Notes: generated from the sequence alone by a model not told the origin. A stretch of DNA of 64,000 nt from Congeria kusceri (GCA_027627225.1 CM051028.1:22440364-22504363); one strand, 5' to 3'; shown: positions 1 through 12,693, counted from the first letter of the stretch. Program-made: numbers and translations.

Positions 1-1009
1 ATATAGTGCATTATTACTTACGTCTAACATTTTTAACATAATCCCTGTTGAAAATATAATCAATACTATATACTATCACAAATTCACAAATGACGCGTTT
101 TTCGCTATACACAATATATTTGATTTTAATTATAATTCATCAGCAAACACATATACGTACGTAGCTTAATTTAGGTGTTTACACCGCCAATATTGTCATC
201 ATGTTGCTATCATTCCTGTTAGTATTCGTGTCATGTTCCCACTAAGTAAACACATTTCTCAAAGCCAACAAAACGACTGCACATTTTATACATCCAACAT
301 ATACATCCAACATGTGTGTGCAATAAATGCATACACAATACCATTTCCAGAGATAGTCTCGAAGAATAAATCTGCAAGACTACCTGGTCGTATACAAATA
401 TACCCTTTTTTAAGTCAGATCATTTGGTATTGTCAGTTTGATATTTATTTGATCTAAAACGACTACTAATACTGTGGAAAAGGCGAAACCACACAGCCCG
501 CGATACTGAAACTAGTAACACTTTCATGGCAATTATGCTTTGAACGCATAATATAAGTTAAACCTGACAGAATGTTCAGACTGTGTCTCCGATGTTTTCT
601 TCGCAGGGCTTTTTGTCACATTAAACCCGTCGTCGAAGTTTCTTTCATCGTTCTTGACAAAAATAAATGAAAGTTTATATTGTAGATGCGTATTCGAAAA
701 TGCTTCCGCGCTTATACATCTATCTCGGTGAAAGTTCGGTGTAATTGGTTAACGCCAATTTAAATGGAAATGTAGTTTATGGGCATACCGAAGTACATCT
801 TAAAGATATGCATGTTTAGATATCTTTCTAACTGCTACTCTTAATTATAAACGTAAGAGAAACGTGATAATTACATAACGTTTGAGAGTTTCTATTTAAT
901 TTCATTTGTGCTAAAAGTGCATGCGGTAAAGCTTCCGTTTACATGTAATTGTATTAATTTTGTAGTTATATTGTATATCATACACTTGGTCACCTGCATC
1001 AATCTTGTA
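1..1009. other. Region downstream of the TIR gene, no gene seen
   Basis: AT-rich sequence lying 3' of the minus-strand TIR gene. It probably holds that gene's 3' untranslated region. I see no coding potential beyond a short chance frame near 233-457, and no convincing repeat. Confidence 0.4.
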
Positions 1010-3006
1010 CTAAACAACATAAGGTAATTCTAACTCGCTGTCAGAATCTAACAACCTCACCATATGCTTTAATTCTGCATCTGAATAAACTGTCAGTCCT
1101 TGGAGGATATTCAACTGAATATGTTGGCTGTTCCCTGGTTCAACATCAACCCACACAGGTATAACACGTCTTGCATTGTTACCACCTCTATTATGATTTT
1201 CTTTTAATATCGACTCTATTCGAAATCTTCTATGTGCATCCGCATCAAACGACTGTGTAACATATACTAGTATTATTTTGTGTCTTTCAAATATTGTTTT
1301 ATCAAGTGTCATTTCTGAGTGCCCAATAGCAACTTCCGTTTCTAAATCTATAAAAATATTATTACTATGCGCTTCGCTGTTCCAGACACCCTCTATCCGT
1401 TCTCGTAATTGATGCGCACCATTTCTGTCATTGTGTGCGTGCACAATGATGATGTCCCTTTCATTGGGCACTGTAAATATTTCAGAAAAAAAGAAGAAAT
1501 TAATAACAGTTCATAATTTACTGCCAACATGGACAATTTCGTAATTATTTATTCTTATTATTCATATATTTCCTTTATAGGAAAATACATATGTTCATTT
1601 ATTGCTATTCATATATTCCCTTTCTAGGAAAAAGGAAAGAGCTTAATAAACGAATTTTGATATTTAAACTGTTTATTAAACAATTCTGCTTAATTGTTTA
1701 TTGTCTTTTTTATTCATCGTAATATTGTTGCTGTTGTTGTTTTGCGAACATTTTACGTTTATTTACATTTCTCTGATCTGAGTTGTTTTAGCCAAGATAC
1801 AGGTCTGACAATAAATTGTTTGCTCTCAGCTGGGATGTCTGAAAACATAATTATTTCGTACATTTTGTATTGTCATCAAGATACGGGTCTGACAATAAAT
1901 TGTTTGCTCTCAGCTGGGATGTCTGAAAACGTAATTATTTCGTACATTTTGTATTTTCATCAAAATGTTGGTCACAAACTTTTATAAAAAAAACCATGAA
2001 TTTCTTTTCATAAATAATTAAATAAAAATTAAGAGCACTTGTAAAATATATACCACTACAAAAGTACTCAAATTCTAACCAACATATAATGACCAAGTTT
2101 GCTTTGTATTTGTAATTACCGTCTTAACTTACTTTTCATTGGAAAACAAGATGTTTGATCCTGTAATTTATTTTTTCCTGGAATGGTTTTTGGTACCAAC
2201 TGTTCTACTTGTGTTGTTAAAAGGACATTCCTTAGCATTTTGAGTTGTGTATCACCTTTTTTAATTGCTTCTATAACACACGCAATGTTGGCATTATTGT
2301 TTGTCTCATGTGTCTCACAATCATTCTGAGTTTGACAGTTGTTTGGTTTGCTGACCTTTTGTTGCAATGTATTTGAAGGAGAACATCTGTTTCCCGTGCC
2401 GTGTAAGGACAAAAACTGTTCGACTATATAATTTAAAGATCCGCTGTGTGTTTCGTTTTCCGTAGCCAATTTCACCTGCATAATGTTCTTAGAAGACAAA
2501 TTACTTGCTTCGTTGTCTATTTCATCGTTACAAAATGAAGTCCAATTTATTGATTCATTGTTGTGTTTTGTGTTACCGGGAGAACAAGTACTTCGATCAA
2601 TGCGTCGTTCAGTGTTCTTTAGAGAACATTGTCCTGATTGATTCTCTTGATGTGGGCTGTCTGGAGAGTTTCGTCTGTAATCTGGAGACAAATTGCTTTC
2701 TTCACGCGCACGCTGTATGCTTTCTGTGTTATCTGTAAAGGAACTACACTCGTCACTGTCTATGTGTTGGCTATCTGGAGAGCAGCTTCTGAACTCAGTG
2801 TGCATTGTTTTATCTGAAGAGCAGTTTCTTGACTCGTCGTCACTTTCTGTGAAATCTGGAGAGTGGCAACGGTTTTCACTGCCTGTTTCCGTATTAGCTC
2901 GAGGGAATCGTCTAGATTCATTGTTTGTGTTATCTGGAGAGCTGCTTCTTGATTCTCTGTCCATTTCTGTGTTATCTGGAAAGCTGCTTCTTGATTCTTT
3001 GTCCAT
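1010..3006 (-). CDS. Repeat-TIR protein, two 3' exons (5' end uncertain)
   Basis: Two exons are visible: 2133-3006 (open to 3264) and 1010-1470. They are joined by a good donor (A|GTAAGT at 2132) and acceptor (TTTACAG| before 1470), both in phase 1. The last exon encodes about 153 residues laid out like a TIR domain. It has a first strand DIIIVHAHND, a second strand NIFIDLE, a third strand HKIILVYVTQSF, a helix HRRFRIESILKE, a fourth strand RRVIPVWVDV and a fifth strand LQGLTVYS. TIR domains act as homotypic adaptors in Toll/IL-1 signalling or as NAD hydrolases; which applies here cannot be decided by eye. The Glu in RIES sits near where catalytic TIRs place theirs. The upstream exon is low-complexity (see repeat entry) with a small helical stretch, ACVIEAIKKGDTQLKMLRNVL, just before the join. 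The first in-frame ATG is at 3006 (444 codons). The open frame continues upstream to a TAA at 3265-3267, so the true 5' end may be an unseen exon or the gene may be broken. Confidence 0.6.
1793..1960. repeat. 84-bp tandem duplication in the TIR-gene intron
   Basis: Two nearly identical 84-bp units start at 1793 and 1877 (CAAGATACAGGTCTGAC and CAAGATACGGGTCTGAC). Both lie inside the 662-bp intron between the repeat exon and the TIR exon. The unit is a multiple of three, so a plus-strand frame runs through it by chance. Confidence 0.85.
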
Positions 3007-3264
3007 TTCTGTGTTATCTGCAGAGCTGCTTCTTGATTCTATGTCTCTTCCTGCAATATCTGGACAGTTTGTTCTTAATTCCCTGTCTCTGTCCGTGTTA
3101 TTTGGAGAGCAGCTTCTTGATTTACCGTTGCTCTCTGTGTAATGCGGAGAGCTACGTTCGTAGCTGTCCCTTTTGGGGTTTTCTGAACAGCGATTGCTTC
3201 CATCATGATCGAGTTGCCTGCCATGAGGAGAGCAACGGACTGCTTTCGAATCTTCAATGTCAAT
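2479..3264 (-). repeat. 14-residue coding repeat array, Ser/Asp rich
   Basis: About 17 imperfect copies of a 42-bp unit, read on the minus strand in the TIR-gene frame. The consensus resembles x-D-x-E-S-R-S-C-S-P-D-N-T-E. Clear copies are MDKESRSSFPDNTE, MDRESRSSSPDNTN and TGSENRCHSPDFTE. Units decay towards the 3' side. The SPD and SRS steps look like possible kinase sites (inference). The opposite strand gives a Leu/Cys/Ser-rich frame that is only a shadow of these repeats. Confidence 0.75.
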
Positions 3265-3267
3265 TTA

Positions 3268-4100
3268 TGTGTTATCTTTGAGAATAGAATGACCAGGTTC
3301 CTTTGGATCCATTCTTGAGTTAGTTTCTTTATTCGTTTTATTATGTTAGAGAACTGTTGTTCACTAGAAATGTTGAATATGACCTTCTTCCTTGACTGCC
3401 ATATCATGCACCTGAATTGTATAAAGCTCATTGTTTCCATTCATACAGATACATTGTTATTTGGTTGTTTAATAAAGGGTTATATGTTGTTATTATTTTC
3501 AAACCATTAAGACTACTCCTTTAATATCGTTAATCTCGTGATGTTGTACTTTTATTACATTGTTTTAATGAAACTTTTTTCTATTGGCAATGCTGTTTGA
3601 TTAACAATGAGGAAGCTTTATTTTTTGAATAACCTTCTACAAAACATTTGTTTTGTCTGAGATTTGAGGTGGCCATAAACTCACAATGCTCTGAATTGAT
3701 TGTTGCAGCTGCGAAATAAAGTTGAAACGGAAGAGTCATTGATATATTTATGAAAACAGAATCATATGCGTGTAACTATTTGTATTTGGTATTAAGATAA
3801 CAAACAATAATTTATATTCCACTTTCGATTTCAATATGGTTTATATTAATCATTAATATCAATGTTCTTGTTCGAAAAAGAAGTTAAACTTATCAAATTC
3901 ATTTAACACGTACAAAAAAATATTTTAATTGCAGTTATACATTTTAAATTTTGTAGTTATTCTACTTACTGTAAGAATATGCCTGAGGCTCTTTCCCTCT
4001 TTTCCTGTACTTTCCTAAATACCAAGGTGTAAGAGTATTTGTATCGCTACTGTCCTATTTATGATAAGAATCCCAAATTACGGACAATGGAAAAGCGAAA
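3268..4100. other. Interval between the TIR gene and the LINE, nothing recognised
   Basis: An in-frame minus-strand ATG at 3312 opens a 15-codon frame that ends at the TAA at 3265-3267, just before the repeat frame. The remainder is AT-rich and without a recognisable gene. Upstream exons or the promoter of the TIR gene could be here. Confidence 0.35.
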
Positions 4101-4330
4101 AGGCAGAACAGTAGTGTGGAGGGAAGGAACAGCAAATCGATAGCCAATGAAATGCATGGAATGGACAAGAAGTAGGACGGCGACGAGGGGTCACGAGAGG
4201 TCAAACTTTGTGTTTTGAACATTCAAGGACTGAAGGGAAAATCCTATAATAAACTAGAAACTGCAGAAATCAAACAGCTATTTAGTGAACATTATATTTT
4301 ATTATTTACTGAACGTGGTTAAATAATAGT

Positions 4331-5302
4331 ATGTTATACGATGTAGAGGGATTTAATTATTTTGCTCTTAATAGAAAAAACAAAACATTAGGTGCTAGGA
4401 GGGACAGCGGTGGTGTAATTGCTTATATACATGAACGTTTATTTAATTTTGTTGAATGTGTGAAATGCACTGATGACGGTATTATGTGGTTAAAATTAAA
4501 TGGAAACTTATTTAATTTACATAATGATGTATTTCTCTGTTTGATATACAATGTTCCTCAAGGTAGTATCAGAGAAACATGTAATGACACCAATATTTTT
4601 GATTTATTGACAAATGACATGATTTATTTTGAAAATCAATATGGTAATGATTGTAATTTTGTACTGTGTGGAGATTTAAACGCACGAGTGGGGATTAAGC
4701 CAGATTATGCTGAAAACGAAAATAAATATGTATTGAATTTAGTGCCTGATGACTATACAATGGATGATGTTATTTTAAGAAATAGTCAAGATAAAACGGT
4801 AAATGAATATGGTAAAATATTGCTAGAATTTTGTATTGCAACAGGTTTAAGGATTGTAAACGGAAGGTGTGTAAACTCACAAGGCTGTAGTGTTGTTGAT
4901 TATGTTTTGTGCAAAAGTCAGTTGTTTAAATTGTTTAAAACATTTAAGATTCGGGATCCTAATATTGTTTCTGATCACTGTTTAATTACTTTTAATTTAA
5001 ATGTATGTAAACTTAATTGTGGTGATAATTCAAACACTAAGGAGGATAATTTAAAATTATTATACAAGTATAAATGGGACGATAGTAAAAAGGATTTGTA
5101 TATGAATGTATTAGGTTCACATGATAGTGCTACACGTTTTGAATCTTTATGTGAATATATACATGTATCAACGTCAAATGCAGATCTAGATGAGAATATT
5201 CAAGTCGTTACAGATATATTAGATGGCGTTTGCAAGCCTCTATTTAAAAGAGATTTAAATGGTAATAATGGTTATATAAACACTGGTAAGGATGCTGTGT
5301 AA
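4331..5302 (+). pseudogene. LINE endonuclease domain remnant
   Basis: This 323-codon open frame covers most of an exonuclease-endonuclease-phosphatase fold domain that nicks target DNA during retrotransposition. Visible motifs are SGGVIAYIHE, LCGDLNARVG (the metal/phosphate-binding GDxN motif), VVDYVLCKS and the terminal VSDHCLI (catalytic SDH). The N-terminal strand, LNIQGLKGKS, lies just upstream at about 4216-4250 in another frame and is cut off by a stop at 4319-4321. The domain is therefore broken at its N-terminus and is not joined in frame to the reverse transcriptase that follows. Confidence 0.85.
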
Positions 5303-5709
5303 TTTGATCATGATTGTAAACAATTGAAGAGTTTTTATTATAAGTGTCTAAATTATTATAGAAACAACCCTTGTGATGTTACCAGGAAAGATCTGGTAGA
5401 AGCTAGATCAAACTACAAAAATTGTGTTAGAAATAAATAAAAAAGTGATTTTGATAAATTACAAACACATAAATTAGAATTAGCTAGGGAAAAAAAGCCA
5501 AGTTATATTGGAAAATGTTAAAGGGGTCAGTTGTAAGCAATTCTAGCTCATTGACATCAGATGATTTTGTGAATTATTTTAAATCTACAAATGATCCCGA
5601 TTCTGTATTTTTTCAACCAGATTATATTTTAATGAACGGTATTTAGATGGTAATTGAACATTATGTTCGAGGAACTGAATAATACTATAACAACAAATGA
5701 AATTTTAAA

Positions 5710-6602
5710 AAAGCTGTAAGAAATTAAAAAATGGTAAAGCGGGCGGGCCAGATTGTTTTCTTAATGAATTTTTTAAATATGGATGTGAAATAGATGTGTT
5801 TTCGACAGTTCTTTGTAAATTGTTAAATAAGATTTTTAATTCGGGTTACTTTCCAGAAACATGGTCAGAAGGTTATGTGGTACCATTGCATAAGAAAGGG
5901 GATATAAATAGTACAAATAAATACAGGGGTATTACTTTGTTAAGTACATTAGGGAAACTATTCACAAAAATTTTTAATGACAGACTACAGATTGGGCAGA
6001 AAGGTATAATGTTTACATAGAGGCTCAGACAGGATTCAAACAAAAGATGGGTACTATAGATAATATTTTTGTGTTACATAATGTAATAAGTCACTTATTG
6101 AATAAGAATAAAAAGTTGTTCGTAGCATTTATAGACTTTCGAAAGCATTCGATTGTGTTGTTAGAGATATTACTTGGTATAAACTTATTAAGCTTGGTGT
6201 TAGGGGTAAAATGCTGAACATCATCCGCTCAATGTATAGAATTGTTAAGTCAAAAGTTAATATGATAACGAGGTTAGTGATAGCTTTACATGTATGTTAG
6301 GGGTACGCCAGTGTGCATCATTGTCTCCTTTTTTATTTTCGATGTATTTGAATGATATTGAGGAATTTTTGCTGACTAACAATTATGAAGGAATAACTTT
6401 AGACGTTTTTAAGTTACTTATTTTGCTGTATGCAGATGATATTGTGTTGTTTTCAGAGACTGAGACTGGTTTGCAAGATGGGCTAAATTTATTAAAACAA
6501 TATTGCGATAGATGGAAACTAATGGTAAACTCACAAAAGACTAAAATCATGGTTTTTAAAAAAGGAGGAAGACTGCGGAGAAATTTACAGTTTTTTCTAT
6601 GA
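5710..6602 (+). pseudogene. LINE reverse transcriptase remnant
   Basis: Reverse transcriptase blocks are spread over several frames: LHKKGDINSTNKYRGITLLS (5889-5948), a TGFKQK/FVAFIDF block near 6030-6140, GVRQCASLSPFLFSMYLND (6300-6356) and the catalytic LLYADDIVLFSET (6424-6462). The usual GCSLSP step reads CASLSP. Multiple frameshifts and stops show that this copy is inactive. Confidence 0.85.
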
Positions 6603-6639
6603 TGATAATCATTTAGAGATTGTTGATAAATTTACTTAC

Positions 6640-7638
6640 TTGGGTTTTGTTTTCTCTTCTGGAGGTTCATTTTCAAAAACTTTTGACAGTGTGTCTGGAC
6701 AATCTTTGAAAGCTATCTTTAAATTAAGACAATGTTTGTCAAGATTTAATAATATTACAATACACCACAGGTTAGAAATGTTCGATAAACTAATTTATCC
6801 TGTTTTAAGCTATGGTTCAGTGATATGGGGGCTTCATAACAGTATCCAAATAGAGCGAATACATAAAAAAAATTGTAAAGAATTACTAGGAGTCCGAAGA
6901 CAAGCACATAATAACTTTATATCTGGTGAATTGGGAAGAACACCTTTATCGGTTAGACATGCACTTAATGTAATTAAATATTGGCTGAAAATAGTACACA
7001 TGCAATCTATTAAATATGTTAACATTGTTTATTATATCATGTACAGAGAATTTGATATTTATCCGAATAGAAAATCATGGGTATATATGGTTAACAATTT
7101 ATTAGGAAATTGTGGTTTTAATGATGTGTGGTTAAATCAAGGTGTTAGGGATGTAGATGTCTTTTTAAGTATGTTTAAAGTCAGAGTAACATATATATTT
7201 TTACAAAGATGGAACTCTGAATTACGTGAATCAAGCAGAGCTAAAACGTACATATTGATATCAGATTTTAAATTTCAACCCTATTTAAATGATGTAAATA
7301 TTTCCAAGTATAGAATGGCCCTCTCCAGATTAAGAGTATCTGCACATAGACTTAAAGTTGGAACTGGTAGATGGCATAAACCAACAGCTATACCTTATGG
7401 AGAAAGAAAATGTTACTTATGCAATGTTCTTGAAGATGAATACCATTTTATCCTTGAATGTACATTGTATCATGATGTTAGAAAGATTTACATAAGCCCA
7501 TTTTATTATCTTAGACCAAATATGATCAAATTTATAGAATTACTTACCTCTCAAAATAGCGGTGTTAATAAAAAATTGGCAATGTTTATTTATAAAGCTT
7601 TGCAAATTAGAAATTCTTTCTATACGTATTATGACTAA
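6640..7638 (+). pseudogene. LINE C-terminal domain with Cys/His motif
   Basis: A 332-codon open frame follows the polymerase. It contains ELGRTPLSVRHALNVIKYW, RLRVSAHRLKVGTGRW and a C-x2-C...H...C motif (CYLCNVLEDEYHFILEC), like the zinc-binding tails of many LINE ORF2 proteins. It aligns along its whole length with the C-terminal domain of the minus-strand LINE at 31730-32809. It stays open although the polymerase upstream is broken. Confidence 0.8.
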
Positions 7639-7865
7639 TGTATGATGTTGATTATACAATATATATACCACCTCTCGCTTATTACCTATTGCTGAATAAT
7701 TTCGATATTTGTTTGATAAATGTTTATATATGTAAACATTGACATTCAGTATGGATGTTATTGGTGACCTTTGACGTTGTTTTTATGCATATTATTATAC
7801 CTTCATGTGTATACTCATGGGCATATTGCCCACTGTATTACTCAATAAACTGTATCTAGAGAATT

Positions 7866-9090
7866 TGGTCATTGTTCGACTACCGTGCAAAGCATTTGTG
7901 GTTGCAGTTGTTTAGTATAGGATGTAGAAAGAATATAAAAATATGATAAATATATGTATTTTGAAATTATAAATGTGTATATCATGTAAAAATGTAATAA
8001 ATGTGAAATATTAATTTGAAGATTAAAAGGAAATTTACAGGCACAATATTGTTCTTTCTTGATAGTAGACTTATTTAGTTTCAGAGCGGGTCCTTTAATA
8101 AGTTGTATTTAAATAGTTAAATACCTGACTAAACGGTTTTATTAATGTGTTGCGTATAGTCTTTACTTTTAAAAAGGTATATACTAAAAGAGGAAATAAC
8201 TCGCACTGCTCGTATTATGCATGTGTTTATTTCCCTTATACCGAAAGACAATAATGAACCATTACTGGCAAAGTACGTAAATCCGGACTGTACTTAAATC
8301 CGGACACCTGAAAATAAATGTGTTTGTATGATCAAGACCAACCCTTTTATTGAAGTGATTGATGCACACGCCTGTCTCCGCAAGATATGTCAATTTTCAA
8401 CAGAATCCATAGAGTATTTATACACTTACTAACTATTGTTTTTTATTTTCCTTTCAAATGTAAACATTTGCACGTGTGGGTGAAATCAAAACAGTATCTC
8501 CGATAAATAAGGCTTCACGGGAAAATTTTGAAAGTAAACACCAGAAAAAGTAAACAAAGGAAAAAAACAAGAAATCTGACAAACAAAGTGTAGTTAAATG
8601 TCTATTTCTATTTATTTTTATTTAAATTAAATATATATTTTAAGTGTCCGGATTTAGGTACTCTCCATCTGTATTTCGGTACATGTTACAGGTCTTTTTT
8701 AAACGCATCATTCAGTTGCTTTTAGATCGCAGATTTCACTTATATTTTGACCACATCTTCAGATTAAACACTACTTATTATGTTTCACTTTTTATTTGTG
8801 TTGTATGCAGTTATCCAGAGAAATCGTCAAAAAAACCAAGCAAAAGTTTCTGGATTTACGTGCTTCGCAAATATAAACGTTAAAATAGTTATACATTAGA
8901 AATGCGTATTGTACTCAGATTTACATACAAAATATGTCCACACGGTGTGTTGGTTGTATGAGTCAATTATTTATATAAAAACATGTTAGCTTTTATTAGA
9001 ATACATGTGAATTAAATACATGTAAATACAGTGCATGGGATATAGCCAAAAGAGTTTTTATTATAGTTTCAAAATAGATTTTGTGACATA
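7866..9090. other. Interval, no gene recognised
   Basis: AT-rich DNA with no coding signature. A few short purine-rich stretches (about 8530-8600) and runs of T are present. I see no repeat family that I recognise. Confidence 0.35.
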
Positions 9091-9094
9091 AATA

Positions 9095-9895
9095 CAAAAC
9101 AAGAGCTGTCAGAGGACTGCGCGCTCGACAATTCGAAGTATTTCAGTTGGAACATATTTTGGATGGTGGAAGGGGCATAAATTTGTTAAAATACACAACT
9201 TTTAAGTGAAGCCTTGTATAATTTATAATTTTTTGGAATAAAACTTTTCAATATAAACTTTAACCAGAATATCTATGTGAAAAGGGGGCATGACTCTGTC
9301 AAAATACAAAACAGAGTTATGGGTAATGTTGCCCCTGATACTAGTGTTGATGACAAAGGTTAGTTCCAAGTTTCCAGTAAATAACTTATGTAGTTTTGAA
9401 GTTACCAAACTTTTGAATATAATTTTTTTAATATACAATTTCCATTGAATAACTTATGTAGTTTTGAAGTTACCAAACTTTTGAATATTAATTTTAAACA
9501 GAAAATCTTAGTGAAAAGGCTGCATAACTCTGTCAAAATACAAAATAGAGTTATGGGTAATGTTGTCCCCGATACTAGAGTTGATCACAAAGGTTAGCTC
9601 CAAGTTTCAAGTGAATAACTAATGTAGTTTTGAAGTTACAAAACTTTTGAATATAAACATTAACCAGAAAATCTATGTGAAAAAGGGGCATTACTATGTC
9701 AAAATACAAAATAGAGTTATGCGGGATATTCACCCCGATACTGGAAATGATGACAAAAGTATTTCGCAAGTTTCAAGTGAATAACTTCTGTAGTTTTGAA
9801 GTTACACGACTTTTGAATAAAAATTTTAACCAAATTCAGACGCCGACGCCGGGGGTAGTATGAAAGCTCACATATTCTTCGAATAGTCGAGCTAA
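9095..9895. mobile_element. Dispersed fold-back repeat, about 0.8 kb
   Basis: It begins with ACAAGAGCTGTCAGAGGACT and GCGCTCGACAATTCGAA and ends with TTCGAATAGTCGAGC, an imperfect terminal inverted repeat. Inside are three to four copies of a unit of about 160-200 bp built on AAATAGAGTTATGGGTAATG, GTTTCAAGTGAATAAC and ACTTTTGAATA. There is no coding capacity. It is a non-autonomous repeat related in its terminal sequence to the elements at 11.3-12.7 and 59.4-60.4 kb. Confidence 0.7.
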
Positions 9896-10324
9896 AAAGC
9901 GCGTGCTCTTTGTTGTAGATGAATCATGTTTACTTAAATGAAATTAAATCATACATTATATTTTATTCGGGAACAGATGAACATATTTTTAAATCGTTAA
10001 GCTCGATCAATTCACATGGAGCCAGCTGTCAATCAAATGTGTGTTATCTATTATCTTATCAGCCAATTACCGCTCACCTTCCACCAATTACCATGGACTG
10101 TCAGCCATTTTCCCAGACAAGCTACTTGTCTGAATTATTTCATAGCAACATTTTACAAACGTGGACATAGTTTGTGCTTTGAATTTGTTTCAAATGCTCA
10201 AATAATGTATTTAATAAAAAAAAAAATATTATTCCTACTTAAATGTTCAAGTGTCATGTGTAATAAATATTAATCAAAGTGTTATGGTTATATAATTTTG
10301 TTTCAAACTCCAACACATCAGTAA

Positions 10325-10480
10325 TAACGAAAGCTGTCAGAGGACAGCGCGGTCGACTGTTCAAAGTAATTCAGTTTGTAATTTGGTGAAAGCCTTGTGT
10401 GTTAAGCATGAGTAGTTTTAAAGTTAGGTTGCCCGGATGTGCGGGTAGTATAAAAGGGTGAGTGCTTGTGAATTTAGTTA
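10325..10480. mobile_element. Short degenerate member of the GAGCTGTC repeat family
   Basis: Starts GAAAGCTGTCAGAGGACAGCGC and GGTCGACTGTTC. It looks like an internally deleted copy of the family represented at 9095-9895. The flanks to 11280 show no gene; near 10740-10920 a short ACACATGATTGCTGG-type motif recurs. Confidence 0.5.
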
Positions 10481-11280
10481 ATACCGCTCATGTTTTCGAA
10501 GTGTTAACATCTGGTTGGAACAGAACGGTAATTAATTTATATTATTGGGGACACACTAGGGACTTTGGGTGCACTGAGGTTGGCAATCCTGTTCTTGCGA
10601 CGTATGGGCCATGTTAACAGGATTCCTACCCCTCAACAGCCCGGTTCGCTAGTATACCATAATATAAACAGAAACAAACCTCCGTTCCAAGGTTGAATGT
10701 CTGAAGTATTGAACTATTTATAATGGTTGAACACTGACGTTCCCACATGATTGCTAATCAACACATGATTGCTGGGTTAGTAGTATCATACCAGAGCATG
10801 GCTTTGGTTCTGTACCTGGTGTACGAGGTTCAAGGTCTGAACAACATGTATATAATTATAAGGTCCGAACACGGACTGACCAACATGATTGCTGCTCGAC
10901 ACATGCTTGCTGGGTCAGTGTATTATGTCGCCTTTTGTATTTAGAATAACAATAGTGTTTGGCATCGTACCATACACCGTGACTAGTACAGGGTTTCATA
11001 CTCAGGGTACGGAGGTCATTTAGGTGAAACATCATACACAGTGTATATCGTGGCAGACATGGAGTAGTGCTCAGGGTGATTTTTTAATAATAGATAAATC
11101 AATGTTTCATACAAATCATTTTAACAATAAGCATTTCTTAATTAAAAAGCAAGGTAGCTTGAGAAAAAAAATATGTATGTGTGTGTACGCGCGCGCCCGT
11201 GTGTGTGTTGTATTATAAAATTGTGTGTGTGCAAAACTTCAGATACAAGTCAGCGTTCCATTTAAGTCAAATGAATTAAA

Positions 11281-12693
11281 ACAAGAGCTGTCGGAGGACA
11301 GCGCGCTCGACTTTTCTTGTGCTTGTCAGAGTTACTGGCATTTGTTTTTTCTAAAACAAGAAATTGCAAATTCCACGAAAACCAAATTTTTCCAACAAAA
11401 TGCATAAAAGTCAGCACATCAATACAATATTTTTAGTAAAAGTGACCTTGACGTCACTCACCCCAAATGCAATCCCAAGCGAGGTCTCGATATAAGGTAT
11501 CTATGTATTAAGTTTCATTAAAATATCTCAATGCATTCTCAATTTATTTATCGGAAACCGTTTGTATATTTTTAATAACAGTGACCTTGACCTTGACCCA
11601 CCCACTTCATGCGCAATTCCAAGCGAGGTTTTGATATAAGGTATCTATGTATAACGTTTCATTAAAATATCTCAATGCATTCCCAAAATATTGAGCCGAA
11701 ACCGTTTTTTCTATTTTAGTAACAGTGACCTTGACCTTGACCCTATATGCAATTCTAAGACAGGTCTTGATATAAGGTATGTATTAAGTTTCATTAAAAT
11801 ATCTCTATGCGTTCTCAACTTATTGAGCGTAAACCGTTTTTCTATTTTTAGTAACAGTGACCTTGACCCCACCCACCCCATATGCAAACCCGATGCGAGG
11901 TCTCGATATAAGGTATGTATGAATAAAGTTTCATTAAAATATCTCAATGCGTTCTCAGGTTATTGAGCGGAAACCGTTTTCCTATTTTTAGTTACAGTGA
12001 CCTTGACCCCATCGACCCCATATGCAATTCCAAGCGAGGTCTCGATATAAGGTATCTATGTATTAAGTTTTATTAAAATATCTCAATGCGTTCTCAAGTT
12101 ATTGAGCGGAAACCTTTCTTTCTATTTCTAGTAACAGTGACCTTGACCTTTACCCCATCCACCCCATATGCAATCCCATGTGAGGTCTTGATATAAGGTA
12201 TCAATGTATTAAGCTCTAATAAAATATCTCAATTTGTTCTCAAGTTATTGAGTGGAAACCGTTTTTCTATTTTTAGTAACAGTTACCTTGACCCCACCCA
12301 CCCCATTGCAATCCTTATGTGGTCTCGCTATACGGTATCTTTTTTTGCAGGTTCATTAAAATAGCTTAATCCGTTCTCGAGTTAGAGGGTGGAAACGAAA
12401 AGTTGAAAAACTAGCTTACCGAAAAACTTGAACCTGTACATATCACTTATATGTAAAATTTCTAAGTGTAAAAAGGCCCATAATTTTGACAAATTTCAAA
12501 CAAGAATTACCAAACTTTGCCTATAGGTTCATTTTAATTTGGGGAATAAATGTTTTAAGTTTGAATGAAATCCCTCACGCCATTCCTGAGAAACTAGCTT
12601 ACCGAAAAACTTTAACCTAGCTCGGACGCCAACGCCGACGACGACGCCGGGGCGAGTAGAATAGCTTGCCTTCTATTCGAAAAGTCGAGCTAA
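11281..12693. mobile_element. Dispersed fold-back repeat with internal array, 1.4 kb
   Basis: The left end reads CAAGAGCTGTCGGAGGACAG then GCGCTCGACTTTTC. The right end reads GAAAAGTCGAGCTA, the inverse complement of the CTCGACTTTTC step. The interior carries about seven tandem units of roughly 140 bp (about 11430-12340). Each has TAACAGTGACCTTGACC, CCACCCACCCCATATGCAAT, ATATAAGGTATCTATGTATT and ATTGAGCGGAAACCG. After these comes a tail with GCCCATAATTTTGACAAATT and GACGCCGGGG. The same arrangement recurs at 59.4-60.4 kb inside an RBM25 intron. It is non-coding and non-autonomous. Confidence 0.8.

Larger units (their letters stand above)
4100..7865 (+). mobile_element. Non-LTR retrotransposon (LINE), decayed
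   Basis: An APE-type LINE with recognisable parts in order: an apurinic endonuclease-like region (about 4200-5200), reverse transcriptase blocks (about 5710-6600) and a C-terminal Cys/His domain (6640-7638). Stops and frameshifts separate the blocks, so it cannot encode a full enzyme. There is no gag-like ORF upstream and no poly(A) tail. The 3' end is probably near the AATAAACTGTATCTAGAG at about 7842-7861. The C-terminal domain is homologous to that of the second LINE at 31.5-32.8 kb. I do not assign a clade. The element sits between the TIR and CARD genes, opposite to both. Confidence 0.85.

Noticed and set aside
1694..1987. Plus-strand frame with an internal peptide repeat
   Set aside because: It arises from an 84-bp non-coding tandem duplication inside the TIR-gene intron.
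2693..3281. Overlapping plus-strand frames rich in Leu, Cys and Ser that look membrane-like
   Set aside because: They are the antisense shadow of the 42-bp coding repeats on the minus strand. The minus frame has splice sites and leads into a TIR domain.
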